Notes: a model not told the origin generated them from the letters alone. Shown: positions 54,993 to 64,000, counted from the first letter of the stretch. The stretch is 64,000 nt of DNA from Lachnospiraceae bacterium (GCA_030523275.1 JAUNIX010000006.1:40373-104372), one strand, 5' to 3'. A program made the numbers and translations.

Positions 54993-56300
54993 ATGAAAAA
55001 AATTGTATTGCGAGTTTTGTTTACGTTGGCATTGATCGTCAGTGTAGGTGGCTGCGCAGCCTGGGGATATTATGATGCTGTTTTATCTTTCTTTAAAGAA
55101 TCAAATCCAAGTATTGCGAACACGACTAATGATGATCTAGTATCAGATAAGGAAATTATCAATATTTTGGTCGTTGGTTCTGACAGACGTTCAAATGAAA
55201 CAGCCAATGAACGTTCGGATTCTACAATGATTGCTACTTTGGATATGAAAACAAAATCCGTAAAGGTAACCTCTTTGATGCGAGACATGTATATCGACAT
55301 TCCAGGTCATGGTATGGACAAATTTAATTCATCTTATGCATACGGTGGGGTAGAATTACTTGCGGATACCATTTCCACTAACTTTGACATCAAATTAGAT
55401 GGATATGTTATTGTTGATTTTTCGTCATTCCGAAAAGTTATCGATAAAATTGGAGGCGTCGAGGTTACTGTATCAAAAGATGATGCTGCTTATTTAAATA
55501 ATACTGGTCCAGTTGATTCAGGTTTTATTTTAAAAAAGAAGTATCGTACGGTAAAAGTTGGAAAACAAACTTTAAATGGAGCACAGGCATTAGCATACTC
55601 AAGAATACGTAAAGTTACACATCCAACTTATGGAGATGGAGATTTTGGTCGTTGTATGAGACAACAGGAAGTCATTCAATCCATTCTAAAGAAAGTGAAA
55701 AAACAAAGTGTGACTGAAGTGATAAGCCTTGCAACAAGTATGATGAGTGATGTTTCTACAGATTTAGATTCTTCCACTGTAAAACGATTGGTAAATACAG
55801 TTATGAAGTTAAATGTGAAAGAAATTCAATCATTAAGACTTCCATATGAAGGTACGTATAAGATGGGCCGTCGTAATGGTATGTTTGTCTTCCTCATTAA
55901 TTTAGAAGCAAATAAAGCGAAGTTACAAAACTTTATTTATGATATTGGTGATGACGATGCAGATTATTCTGCTGATTTTGGTAATATCAAAGAAGACGCC
56001 GATGATGGAAGTTCCAACAGTAAATCTTATCAGGAAGATCGAGAAATTTATACTTCTCCTTCCACATATTCCACACGTGCTAGATCAACAACAGAGTCAA
56101 CTCGAAGTCAATCAACACAACCAAATAAAACGACATCGACCAAAAAACCAGCGACAACATCTGCACCAAAAACGACAGCAGAACCAAAAAATACCGCACA
56201 ACCAAAACCAACAACAGCGGCTCCAAAACCTACAGAAAAGCCAACAGAAAAACCAGCAGACACTCCGAAACCAGAACCTGATGCAGAAAACGATCAGTAA
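54993..56300 (+). CDS. LCP family glycopolymer transferase with a Thr/Pro/Lys-rich tail
   Basis: The 435-residue protein has one N-terminal membrane helix (MKKIVLRVLFTLALIVSVGGCAAW; the Cys might be a lipobox). The LCP domain covers about 50-310 with VVGSDRR, ERSDSTMI, SLMRDMYID and AYSRIRKV...GRCMRQQEV motifs. About 90 residues of low-complexity TTSTKKPATTSAPK-like tail follow, presumably crossing the wall. I chose the ATG at 54993; ATG 54984 is too close to AAGGAGG. Its promoter region shares a 20-nt block with that of the L,D-transpeptidase. It may attach wall teichoic acid or the EPS. Confidence 0.92.
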   Translation: MKKIVLRVLFTLALIVSVGGCAAWGYYDAVLSFFKESNPSIANTTNDDLVSDKEIINILVVGSDRRSNETANERSDSTMIATLDMKTKSVKVTSLMRDMYIDIPGHGMDKFNSSYAYGGVELLADTISTNFDIKLDGYVIVDFSSFRKVIDKIGGVEVTVSKDDAAYLNNTGPVDSGFILKKKYRTVKVGKQTLNGAQALAYSRIRKVTHPTYGDGDFGRCMRQQEVIQSILKKVKKQSVTEVISLATSMMSDVSTDLDSSTVKRLVNTVMKLNVKEIQSLRLPYEGTYKMGRRNGMFVFLINLEANKAKLQNFIYDIGDDDADYSADFGNIKEDADDGSSNSKSYQEDREIYTSPSTYSTRARSTTESTRSQSTQPNKTTSTKKPATTSAPKTTAEPKNTAQPKPTTAAPKPTEKPTEKPADTPKPEPDAENDQ

Positions 56301-56312
56301 TCAGATAACATT

Positions 56313-56346
56313 ACTCAGTCAGTCAAATAGGCTGACTGAGTTCTTA
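56313..56346 (+). terminator. Intrinsic terminator after the LCP gene
   Basis: ACTCAGTCAGTC / GACTGAGT-type stem (ACTCAGTCAG, loop TCAAATAGG, CTGACTGAGT) followed by TCTTAT. The T-run is weak but the stem is strong. Confidence 0.75.
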
Positions 56347-56361
56347 TAACTTGCCGAGAAC

Positions 56362-56390
56362 TTGACATTAGCAATTGCAGTTGTTAAAAT
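56362..56390 (+). promoter_or_regulatory. Promoter for ilvN
   Basis: Perfect TTGACA (56362-56367), a 17-bp spacer and TAAAAT (56385-56390). The ribosome site AAAGGGG and ATG follow about 30 nt later. Confidence 0.75.
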
Positions 56391-56422
56391 ATGTACAGTT
56401 ATGTATTAAAGGGGAAATTTTT

Positions 56423-56920
56423 ATGAAACAAATTGTTTTATCTTTATTAGTTGATAATACACCTGGTGTTTTAAGCCGTGTTGCCGGTTTATTTACACGA
56501 CGTGGTTATAACATTGACAGTATATCCGCAGGAGTAACGCAGAATCCAAAATACACCAGAATTACCGTTGTTGCTACTGGCGATGATATTATTTTAGAGC
56601 AAATTGAAAAGCAACTTCAGAAGTTAGAAGATGTTGTTACGATCATGCAGTTGGAAGATTATAATTCTGTCTGCCGTGAGTTAGTCTTAGTAAAAGTAAA
56701 AGCGGATAAAAAAGAAAAGCAGGAAGTCATTGCAATTGCAGACATATTCCGTGCTAAGATCGTGGATGTCAGCCAAAATTCTTTGATTATTGAATTAACG
56801 GGTAATGTCAACAAAATTCAGGCTTTTATCGGACTTTTGGACGGGTTCGATATTTTAGAGATGGTTCGTACTGGTCTTACAGGACTTGGTCGAGGAACGA
56901 ATATTGCAAATATCGAGTAA
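56423..56920 (+). CDS. ilvN: Acetolactate synthase small (regulatory) subunit
   Basis: The 165-residue protein has an N-terminal ACT domain (LSLLVDNTPGVLSRVAGLFTRRGYNIDS) that binds the feedback inhibitor valine, and a C-terminal domain ending RTGLTGLGRGTNI. It regulates acetolactate synthase in branched-chain amino acid synthesis. The large catalytic subunit (ilvB) is not in the window. I chose the ATG at 56423 after AAAGGGGAA. ilvC follows after a 105-nt gap with two hairpins. Confidence 0.95.
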   Translation: MKQIVLSLLVDNTPGVLSRVAGLFTRRGYNIDSISAGVTQNPKYTRITVVATGDDIILEQIEKQLQKLEDVVTIMQLEDYNSVCRELVLVKVKADKKEKQEVIAIADIFRAKIVDVSQNSLIIELTGNVNKIQAFIGLLDGFDILEMVRTGLTGLGRGTNIANIE

Positions 56921-56926
56921 TACTTG

Positions 56927-58045
<1,119 letters not shown>

Positions 58046-58068
58046 TTTGTTTTAAAAGTGCAAAAGAA

Positions 58069-58106
58069 AGGACAGCCGATTTGAATGGATTGGCTGTCCT
58101 ATTTTG
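58069..58106. terminator. Terminator between convergent ilvC and the recombinase gene
   Basis: AGGACAGCCGAT / ATTGGCTGTCCT stem with an 8-nt loop, followed by ATTTTG on the top strand and TTTCTTTTG on the minus strand. Confidence 0.85.
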
Positions 58107-58128
58107 TTGCAGACATAATCCTTTGTAG

Positions 58129-59193
58129 TTAAGAGTTCTCTTTGTTTTCTCGTAATGTCACTTTATTGGCCGCATATCTACGTTTTTGATCCGACATAGC
58201 TGCATAATGTTTTCTTGTCGTATTAACATCATTATGTCCTAAAACCTCAGCAACTAGATAAATATCATCTGTTTTCTGATAAAGAGAAGTGCCGTAGGTA
58301 CTCCGCAATTTATGTGGTGTAATTTTTTTTAATGGTGTAACTTCTTTTGCATATTTTTTGACCAGATTTTGTACCGCCTGTATTCCAATTCGTTTTCTTT
58401 GCATTGAATAAAAAAGTGCATCTTCATGACCTTGACAAGGTACAACATTAGCGCGATCCGTTTCAATGTATTGACGCAAAGCGTATTCCACTTCCTCGCC
58501 AAAATAAACGATCATTTCTTTGCCGCCTTTTCGAATTAAATGAATGCCATTTGTTTTAAAATCTACATCATCAAGATCCAGTCCAACAAGCTCTGAAACA
58601 CGAATTCCTGTGCCTAAAAGCAGTGTAACAATTGCAAAATCACGTATTTTAGTCTTCTCGTAGTAAGCTTTTTTTTGTCCGGTCAGTTTCTCACCGCCTT
58701 TTTCAATATAATCGAGGAGACTTGCAACCTCGTCCGGTTCCAATCGAATGATGTTTTTTTCACGAATTTTTGGCATATCAATAAGAAGTGTTGGATTTTT
58801 GTTGATCAATTGTCGTTTATAAAAATAAGCATAGAACGAGCGAAGCGCAGACATTTTACGAAAAACACCTTGCTCTGTATTTTGCATATGTTTTTCCTCT
58901 GATTCGTAAACTTTTAGATATTCCATATATTCTTCTAAATCTACAGATTCTACAGATTCCAAATCAGACAATTTAAAATCTGTAACTGCATAATGTTGGT
59001 AAGCAGGATTTTCATCAATCAGAAAACGAAAGAAGACCCGAATATCATAAGCGTAAGCGATACGAGTGCGAACCTGTGTTGTAGAATCAATGGCACGAAA
59101 AAAATCCTTAGAAAAAGAAGGTAGCGTTTTTATCAATTCTCGTAATTTGATTGTCTGTTTTGCATTTAAATCATCATAATAAGTTGTAGGCAT
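58129..59193 (-). CDS. Tyrosine recombinase (XerC/XerD-like)
   Basis: The 354-residue protein has a SAM-like N-terminal DNA-binding domain to about 140, then the catalytic domain. The catalytic residues are present: Arg in GTGIRVSELVGLD, Lys in IRKGGKE, His-x-x-Arg in TPHKLRST, His in LGHNDVNT and Tyr in RKHYAAM. It is longer than E. coli XerD (298 residues). There is no phage, transposon or integron context nearby, so a housekeeping chromosome-resolution or solitary role is likely. The ATG at 59193 has GGAGG 9-10 nt upstream. Confidence 0.92.
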   Translation of the reverse strand: MPTTYYDDLNAKQTIKLRELIKTLPSFSKDFFRAIDSTTQVRTRIAYAYDIRVFFRFLIDENPAYQHYAVTDFKLSDLESVESVDLEEYMEYLKVYESEEKHMQNTEQGVFRKMSALRSFYAYFYKRQLINKNPTLLIDMPKIREKNIIRLEPDEVASLLDYIEKGGEKLTGQKKAYYEKTKIRDFAIVTLLLGTGIRVSELVGLDLDDVDFKTNGIHLIRKGGKEMIVYFGEEVEYALRQYIETDRANVVPCQGHEDALFYSMQRKRIGIQAVQNLVKKYAKEVTPLKKITPHKLRSTYGTSLYQKTDDIYLVAEVLGHNDVNTTRKHYAAMSDQKRRYAANKVTLRENKENS

Positions 59194-59318
59194 TTTAATT
59201 TCCTCCATCTATTAACTGTCCCATAATGCATTCGAAGCAGTATCGGAATATAATCACTAAACAGTTTTATAAGATTGCATTTATTTACCTAATATTATAG
59301 CATAATCAAATAAATATG

Positions 59319-59327
59319 GTATAATAA
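59319..59327 (+). promoter_or_regulatory. Extended -10 promoter for the flavoprotein-rubredoxin gene
   Basis: TGGTATAAT is an extended -10 (TGnTATAAT), 58 bp before the start codon. No good -35 is visible, as usual for extended -10 promoters. Confidence 0.5.
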
Positions 59328-59384
59328 TAATGATGTAACCAAGCGACTAATTTAGAAAAAAGAATGAAAAAAGGAGTGACAATC

Positions 59385-59990
59385 ATGAAAAATAATAGTG
59401 CAATGTTTAAATTAAGTTATGGATTATTTGTTTTATCAGCCAAAGAAGGCGACAAAAGTAACGGCTGTATTGTAAATACAGTACAACAGGTGACTACAAC
59501 ACCAAATCGAATTACTGTAGCAGTGAATAAGGCAAATTTTACACATGACATGATCGTAAATACTGGTGAATTTAATGTGTCTATTTTATCTGAAGAAGTT
59601 ACATTCGATACATTTAAGCATTTTGGTTTCCAAAGTGGACGTGATGTAAATAAAATGGATGGATTGGAAAATTATGAAATTGCAGAGAATGGTATTTTTT
59701 ATCTTACAAAAGGTGCAAATGCCTATTTAACTGCAAAGGTTGTTCAGACTGTTGATCTAGGAACACATACATTATTTCTTGCGGATGTTACCGATGGTGA
59801 CGTATTGAGTAATGTAGAATCTGTAACATATGCATATTATCATAAAAATATTAAACCACAGCCACAGGAAACAAAAAAGACCGGATGGAGATGTAAAATC
59901 TGTGGATATATTTATGAAGGGGAAGAACTTCCAGAAGACTTTATTTGTCCAATTTGTAAACACGGAGCATCCGATTTTGAAAAGATTTAA
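59385..59990 (+). CDS. Flavin reductase-like domain fused to rubredoxin (high-molecular-weight rubredoxin type)
   Basis: The 201-residue protein has an FMN-binding split-barrel flavin-reductase domain (about 1-150, with QVTTTPNRITVAVNK and FNVSILSEE). A C-terminal rubredoxin domain follows (CKICGYIYEGE...CPICKHGASDFEKI) with both CxxC pairs. The arrangement matches the NADH-dependent rubredoxin-type oxidoreductases (Hrb) of acetogens and clostridia, which pass electrons to flavodiiron proteins for oxygen or NO detoxification. I chose the ATG at 59385 after AAGGAG. It stands alone and supports an anaerobic host. Confidence 0.93.
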   Translation: MKNNSAMFKLSYGLFVLSAKEGDKSNGCIVNTVQQVTTTPNRITVAVNKANFTHDMIVNTGEFNVSILSEEVTFDTFKHFGFQSGRDVNKMDGLENYEIAENGIFYLTKGANAYLTAKVVQTVDLGTHTLFLADVTDGDVLSNVESVTYAYYHKNIKPQPQETKKTGWRCKICGYIYEGEELPEDFICPICKHGASDFEKI

Positions 59991-60000
59991 CATAAGTCCA

Positions 60001-60026
60001 AAGGAGAGAGAAATCACTCTCTCCTT
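60001..60026 (+). terminator. Possible terminator hairpin after the flavoprotein gene
   Basis: AAGGAGAG...CTCTCCTT, a strong stem with an inner AGAAATCACT loop. It is followed by A residues instead of a T-run, so termination activity is uncertain. Confidence 0.4.
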
Positions 60027-60037
60027 AAAAAAAGAAG

Positions 60038-60077
60038 TCAATCTATAATTTAAATCAGTATTTAGCGTATAGATTGA
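60038..60077. other. Inverted repeat of unknown role
   Basis: TCAATCTATA (60038-60047) and TATAGATTGA (60068-60077) are perfect complements around a 20-nt AT-rich loop, with outer complementary pieces GAAGT / ACTTC at about 60034 and 60092. It lies between two convergent genes and has no T-run. Confidence 0.45.
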
Positions 60078-60109
60078 GCCGACAGGATTATACTTCTTAT
60101 ATATACGAA

Positions 60110-60136
60110 AACAGACAGGATATCTCATCCTGCCTG
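60110..60136 (-). terminator. Intrinsic terminator of the cytidylate kinase-like gene
   Basis: On the minus strand: CAGGCAGGAT / ATCCTGTCTG with a 5-nt loop, followed by TTTTCG. It lies 24 bp after the stop codon. Confidence 0.75.
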
Positions 60137-60159
60137 CTAAATAATGTATGTGTAATTTT

Positions 60160-60801
60160 TTATTTCTTTTTTATACGTTCCATTTTTAGTTGAGCTGCGT
60201 GACGAATTAATTCTACACTACCATGAATTCCATATTTACTACTATCAATGCACAAATCATAATTTTTTGCATCGCCCCAACGATTTGAAGTATAATAATT
60301 ATAATAGTTAGAACGTTCTTTATCCATTTTTGAAATCATGTCCTTACATTGAGAAGGATCTACGCCATAAATCTCTTTCGCACGCTTCATGCGGGCATCT
60401 AGAGGTGCTTTAATGAAGACACTTAAATAGTTGATATCTGTATCATTCAATGCATAATCTGCGCACCGTCCAACAAATACACACGGTCCTTCTTTGGCAA
60501 GTGATTTAATTGTATCAAATGCTGCCAAAAAAACTTTATAATTAATTGGCATATCAAACGAACTACTGTTATACCCTAGTGAAAATGGATCCATAACCAA
60601 AGAATATAAAAAACTTGATGTTGGTTTTTCATCAAAGCTTTCGAAAATTTCTTCACAAATACCGCTACTTTTTGCAGCTTCCTTGATCAAATTATTGTCA
60701 TAAAAAGAAATTGATAGATCTTCCGCTAGTTTCTGTCCTATGATATGTCCGCCGCTACCATATTGTCTATCAATTGTAATAATCAAATTATCCTCACTCA
60801 T
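60160..60801 (-). CDS. Cytidylate kinase-like family protein
   Basis: The 213-residue protein has an unusual P-loop ITIDRQYGSGGHIIGQKLA, the signature of the cytidylate-kinase-like family, which is distinct from true Cmk. A VFVGRCADYAL segment, a lid-like RMKRAKEIYGVDP and a CIDSSKYGIHGSVELI end follow. Such proteins are common in Lachnospiraceae, and their substrate is not established; phosphorylation of CMP or another nucleoside monophosphate is possible. TGGAGGTG precedes the ATG on the minus strand. It has its own terminator. Confidence 0.85.
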   Translation of the reverse strand: MSEDNLIITIDRQYGSGGHIIGQKLAEDLSISFYDNNLIKEAAKSSGICEEIFESFDEKPTSSFLYSLVMDPFSLGYNSSSFDMPINYKVFLAAFDTIKSLAKEGPCVFVGRCADYALNDTDINYLSVFIKAPLDARMKRAKEIYGVDPSQCKDMISKMDKERSNYYNYYTSNRWGDAKNYDLCIDSSKYGIHGSVELIRHAAQLKMERIKKK

Positions 60802-60895
60802 AATTTACACCTCCATTTATTTGTTAATATTATACAATTGTTTCGATTCTTTGTACAGAGAGTTTGTGCGAAAATATCTTATCCCTTTGTATTAT

Positions 60896-60936
60896 AAAGA
60901 AAAGAAAGTTTTATGCAAAAAAACTTTCTTTTCTTT
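60896..60936 (-). terminator. Intrinsic terminator of fbp
   Basis: AAAGAAAAGAAAGTTT / AAACTTTCTTTTCTTT, a perfect 16-bp stem with a 9-nt loop whose minus-strand 3' arm is T-rich. It lies 4 bp after the fbp stop codon. Confidence 0.8.
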
Positions 60937-60940
60937 ATTT

Positions 60941-62905
60941 CTAATCAGCCTCTTCCAACATACCCGTATGATATGCAGAAATCAATAATTCTAAGTCTTT
61001 GATTTTTTCTTTCATATCAATTCCTTTGTCGGTATCTGCGATACGTTTTCGATTCGATCTATAGCTGGTAACGATGATTTCTGAATGAATATCCGTCTCG
61101 TGCTCTACCGCATATTCGCGGGAAACAAATTCTTCGTGGGCAATTAATTTTAATTCGTTTGAATTGTAAACTAAAGTATATCCGGCAATACCTGTGGTAC
61201 TATGATATGCTTTGGAAAAACCACCATCGATGATTAAGGCACGACCGCCACATTTCATTGGAGATTCCCCTTTTTTTACCGGCATATGACCATTGATAAT
61301 TTTCGCATCTTTAGAATGTAATCCGAAGTTTTCTAAAATACGATTTACAACTTCTTCGTTTTCAATTAATTGATAATAATAATCTTTCTTTTCCTCTCTA
61401 AGAGCATCGTCTTTGATGAAATAACGCTCAAATGTAGCCATTTTTTCTTTTCCATAAACTGGAGAGTTTTCATTTGACCAGATATACCATAAAATATCGC
61501 GGCCATAATTATATTCATGATTGTTTTTCTGGCGATGGAAACCTTTACGGGCGTGATATTCTAATACATCGTACAGGTTTCTACCCGAGTATTTGATTCC
61601 ATTTAATTCCACTTCTCTAAATGTTCCATCTTTGTTAAGTGGTACACAGCCATGGAATAACAAATTGTTATTATGTACAAGATAAAGACTGCCTTTTGAC
61701 AAAAGAAAACGAATATGTTTTTGCAATTTGTCACAATTTTTAAAACTGTATTTTAGACGTTCCATTAATGCTGCTTCTTCTTTTGTCAACTCATATGGGT
61801 GTTCAGGATCAATCGTCGGAAAGTTTTTATCGAGCAACTCGTAGGTATTTCCATCAATTGTGATTGTGCCAGCTTCATAGTCAATTTTATCTAACAACAA
61901 ACGATCATCCATTTTAAAATCCGGACGGCGCAGTATGACTTGACCTTCCAGTTTAAACTGAATGATGGCAATTGCCTTATGCATTTTCATATTTAAGTCA
62001 AGTTCGGAAGAATCGATTTCTCCATTTTTCGTATCAATTTTGAAAATATCACATGGATCATCACGATAAGTTTCAATTGCAAATCGAGCTAGCGGAATTA
62101 AATTAATACCATAACCGTCCTCAATGCAGCGAAGGTTATTATAACGAGCAGAAAGTCGTAAAACATTTGCAATACATGCGGTATGTCCGGAAGCTGCGCC
62201 CATCCATACAATATCATGATTTCCCCATTGAAAATCAACAGCATGATATTTCATCAGTTCATCCATAATAATATGTGCACCGGGGCCGCGGTCAAAGATA
62301 TCTCCAACGACATGGAGGCGTACCGTACAAAGTTTTTGAATAAAGTATGCGAATTGGATGATGATATCATCGGCAACTTCTAAACGGATAATACTGTCAA
62401 CTAATTCATTAAAATATGCTTTTTTATCACCTACACGATTATTTGTACTAAGTAGTTCTTCCAACACATGACGATATTTTTTGGGTAATGTCTGATGCAA
62501 TTTGGAACGACTATATTTTGATAAGGATTCACGGCAAACTTCAATCATACGATAAATCATAATTTTATACCAATCATCAAGGTCATTTTGGTCTTTAATC
62601 GTATTCTTAATTTGTGCCAGTTTATCTTCAGGATAATAAATCAGAGAGGCCAAAGCACGTTTATCTTTTGCAGTTAGAGTATTTCCATAAACATCTTGGA
62701 TTTTCCCTTTCACTGCACCAGAACCAGTTCTTAATGTATGCAAGAATAACTCATATTCCCCATGTAAATCAGAAACAAAATGTTCTGTCCCTTTTGGTAA
62801 ATGAAGCAAAGAATTCAAATTAATGACTTCGGAAGCCGCCGAAGCGATGTTTGGATATTGTTTTGATAAACTTTCTAAATATTTTTTTTTCAAAGGTTTT
62901 TCCAT
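60941..62905 (-). CDS. fbp: Fructose-1,6-bisphosphatase, class III
   Basis: This gluconeogenic enzyme removes the C1 phosphate of fructose-1,6-bisphosphate. The 654-residue length matches class III enzymes of low-GC Firmicutes. Calcineurin-type metal motifs are present: VSDLHGEYE (D-x-H), VGDIFDRGPG (GDxxDRG), WGNHDIVWMG (GNHD) and INGHMPVKKGESP (GHxP), with the ending GGRALIIDGGFSKAY. TTGAAGGAG precedes the ATG on the minus strand. The coiled-coil gene lies 47 bp upstream on the same strand, so the two may be co-transcribed. Confidence 0.96.
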   Translation of the reverse strand: MEKPLKKKYLESLSKQYPNIASAASEVINLNSLLHLPKGTEHFVSDLHGEYELFLHTLRTGSGAVKGKIQDVYGNTLTAKDKRALASLIYYPEDKLAQIKNTIKDQNDLDDWYKIMIYRMIEVCRESLSKYSRSKLHQTLPKKYRHVLEELLSTNNRVGDKKAYFNELVDSIIRLEVADDIIIQFAYFIQKLCTVRLHVVGDIFDRGPGAHIIMDELMKYHAVDFQWGNHDIVWMGAASGHTACIANVLRLSARYNNLRCIEDGYGINLIPLARFAIETYRDDPCDIFKIDTKNGEIDSSELDLNMKMHKAIAIIQFKLEGQVILRRPDFKMDDRLLLDKIDYEAGTITIDGNTYELLDKNFPTIDPEHPYELTKEEAALMERLKYSFKNCDKLQKHIRFLLSKGSLYLVHNNNLLFHGCVPLNKDGTFREVELNGIKYSGRNLYDVLEYHARKGFHRQKNNHEYNYGRDILWYIWSNENSPVYGKEKMATFERYFIKDDALREEKKDYYYQLIENEEVVNRILENFGLHSKDAKIINGHMPVKKGESPMKCGGRALIIDGGFSKAYHSTTGIAGYTLVYNSNELKLIAHEEFVSREYAVEHETDIHSEIIVTSYRSNRKRIADTDKGIDMKEKIKDLELLISAYHTGMLEEAD

Positions 62906-62952
62906 GTGATAACTCCTTCAATGTGCTGATTTTCTTATTACGGTGTATTTGA

Positions 62953-63807
62953 TTATTTTGTGCCCTGCTCAATCCGCTCTAGAGCAGTTACGTATTTCAT
63001 CTGGTACAATTCCAGTTTCCTACTATATTCCATCTTCTCTTGTTCCCAGGATAATTGTAAGTCTTTTTTCTGATCTAATAAAGCTTTTTCCAAGTCAAAC
63101 TCATATTTTTCTTTTTCAAGTTCTAATTGTTTTTGTTGCTTTTCAATTTCTTGTTGTCGCAATTGTTCTTCTAAAGAGAGCTTGTTTGTCATGATAGTAA
63201 GTTCTTGCTGCAGTTTTGTATTTACTTCTTCTGCTTCTCTTAGTTTCCTTTCCAGTTCGATTGCAGAAGACAGTTGTCGTTGTAAATCTTGTTTCTGGCT
63301 ATTTAATAAAGCAATCATATCATTTTTATCTGTAACTGTTTGTTCGAGTTGTTCTACTTTTGCTTGTATGTCTGATTTTTCAGATGCAAATAATGTTTTC
63401 ATTTTTAGAATATCAGATTGTGCATTATCATATTCTGATGTTTTGTATTCTAATGTTTGTTGAATCTGATTTCGCTCTTTTTGTAGTTGGACAATTGTAC
63501 GATCTTTTGTGTTCAGTATATCTTGAATTCCAGACTTTACGCGTTCCTCAGCGTCCTCATTCATTTGCAGAGAATTGACAAACATATTTAAAAGTGCATT
63601 TATATGCATCTGAAAATTCTCAATTTCCAGTTTTCTCTCTCCAATGATTGACTTACCTTCTTCAAGCTCATATAGATGAATCAGAGTTGAAAAACATTGT
63701 CCCTGGTTATCGAAATTTTCTTGTGCGATCTTTCTAAATTTTTCGTAGGTTTCATCACTCGTACGTATCGTACGTCCTTTTAAAATTTCTCTCGTCTGTT
63801 CCGGCAA
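62953..63807 (-). CDS. Coiled-coil protein with a probable N-terminal DNA-binding domain
   Basis: I do not recognise a named family. The 284-residue product has a short N-terminal domain (RTIRTSDETYEKFRKIAQE...STLIHLYELEEG) with the strand-helix-helix look of a ribbon-helix-helix or KfrA-like DNA-binding domain. About 200 residues of continuous coiled coil rich in Q, E, K and L follow. AAGGAG directly abuts an ATG at 63816, which leaves no spacing, so I prefer the in-frame TTG at 63807, 9 nt downstream. A minus-strand promoter and repeated GTATTAC sites lie just upstream, suggesting autoregulation. KfrA-type and chromosome-organising proteins share this layout; that comparison is inference. 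Confidence 0.7.
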   Translation of the reverse strand: MPEQTREILKGRTIRTSDETYEKFRKIAQENFDNQGQCFSTLIHLYELEEGKSIIGERKLEIENFQMHINALLNMFVNSLQMNEDAEERVKSGIQDILNTKDRTIVQLQKERNQIQQTLEYKTSEYDNAQSDILKMKTLFASEKSDIQAKVEQLEQTVTDKNDMIALLNSQKQDLQRQLSSAIELERKLREAEEVNTKLQQELTIMTNKLSLEEQLRQQEIEKQQKQLELEKEKYEFDLEKALLDQKKDLQLSWEQEKMEYSRKLELYQMKYVTALERIEQGTK

Positions 63808-63838
63808 TGGTATCATCTCCTTGGCATTTGATAACTAT

Positions 63839-63867
63839 AGTATATCATTTTTACGCCTTCATTTCAA
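63839..63867 (-). promoter_or_regulatory. Promoter for the coiled-coil gene
   Basis: On the minus strand: TTGAAA (63867-63862), a 17-bp spacer and TATACT (63844-63839), close to the sigma-A consensus and about 30 bp before the start codon. Confidence 0.65.
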
Positions 63868-63908
63868 TGTATTACGTAATGTATTACGCAGTAATTTTAT
63901 GTAATACG
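63868..63908. promoter_or_regulatory. Cluster of GTATTAC sites, candidate operator
   Basis: TGTATTACG occurs at 63868-63876 and 63880-63888, 12 bp apart, and the reverse complement GTAATAC at 63901-63907. The cluster abuts the -35 box on its upstream side. Spaced half-sites fit a multimeric DNA-binding protein. Confidence 0.5.
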
Positions 63909-63950
63909 TTATAAAATCACATAAATTAAGGTAATCTAGAGCAAATTATA

Positions 63951-64000
63951 GAACAAAAGCGGACAAGTCCGCCTCGAACTCCCTAAATCCCTCAGTCCCT
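63951..64000 (-). repeat. Copy of the intergenic repeat, module C end, cut by the window edge
   Basis: AGAACAAAAGCGGACAAGTC starts the copy, and it continues through CGCCTCGAACTCCC and CCTCAGTCCCT to the last base. It matches the reverse complement of 17744-17795 almost base for base, including the intact GGCGGAC/GTCCGCC palindrome. The rest of the element lies outside the window. Confidence 0.85.

Noticed and set aside
56041..56300. Thr/Pro/Lys repeats at the end of the second LCP gene as a possible tandem-repeat expansion or surface-protein repeat.
   Set aside because: Low-complexity tail without exact repeat units at the DNA level; typical of wall-spanning linkers.
63868..63908. GTATTAC cluster as a CRISPR-like or integration array.
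   Set aside because: Only three short units with unequal spacing and mixed orientation; better explained as a regulatory cluster.

Overview
This window is low-GC chromosomal DNA from an anaerobic Gram-positive member of the Clostridia, most likely a gut Lachnospiraceae. I infer this from the AT-rich codon use, strong AAGGAGG-type ribosome sites, class III fructose bisphosphatase, DegV, LCP and L,D-transpeptidase wall enzymes, a rubredoxin-flavoprotein fusion and the absence of outer-membrane genes. The species cannot be named from sequence alone. No tRNA, rRNA, CRISPR array or insertion sequence was seen.

Region 1 (1-20300) is mixed housekeeping and transport DNA. It holds the end of an iron-siderophore ABC transporter and a TetR regulator divergent from an MMPL exporter. 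The exporter's secreted partner gene is broken by a perfect 7-bp tandem duplication. Next come a glycosidase remnant, D-lactate and alcohol dehydrogenases, a decayed pstS in front of an intact Na/phosphate transporter, an L,D-transpeptidase and an LCP protein, an orphan molybdopterin oxidoreductase, DegV, aroD, an unknown exported protein and dapF.

Region 2 (20579-44321) is one co-directional surface-polysaccharide operon of about 24 kb and 22 genes, starting at a near-consensus promoter. It begins with the Wzz-like modulator, BY-kinase, PHP phosphatase and initiating phosphoglycosyltransferase set. Glycosyltransferases, a Wzy-like polymerase and a Wzx-like flippase follow. It also holds a bacterial homologue of glucuronyl C5-epimerase, a ChbG-type deacetylase, an acyltransferase, GtrA/GtrB/GtrII-type lipid-linked decoration genes, and rfbFGH plus a reductase for a CDP-3,6-dideoxyhexose. 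The product should be an acidic, dideoxyhexose-bearing, acylated glycan. A convergent GT87-like gene closes the block.

Region 3 (45903-56345) has topoisomerase IV (parE, parC) followed with overlapping or near-overlapping junctions by a complete cobalamin methionine branch: a standalone MetH reactivation protein, a homocysteine methyltransferase/MTHFR fusion and a MetH lacking its activation domain. A second LCP protein with a Thr/Pro/Lys tail follows.

Region 4 (56362-64000) has ilvN and ilvC, a solitary tyrosine recombinase, a flavin reductase-rubredoxin, a cytidylate-kinase-like protein, class III fbp and a DNA-binding-like coiled-coil protein with a repeated upstream site.

A modular intergenic repeat family, up to 180 bp with a perfect-arm palindrome at one end, occurs at six places between genes. 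It is the most system-like unexplained structure here. The C5-epimerase within a dideoxyhexose capsule operon is the most interesting biochemical lead.
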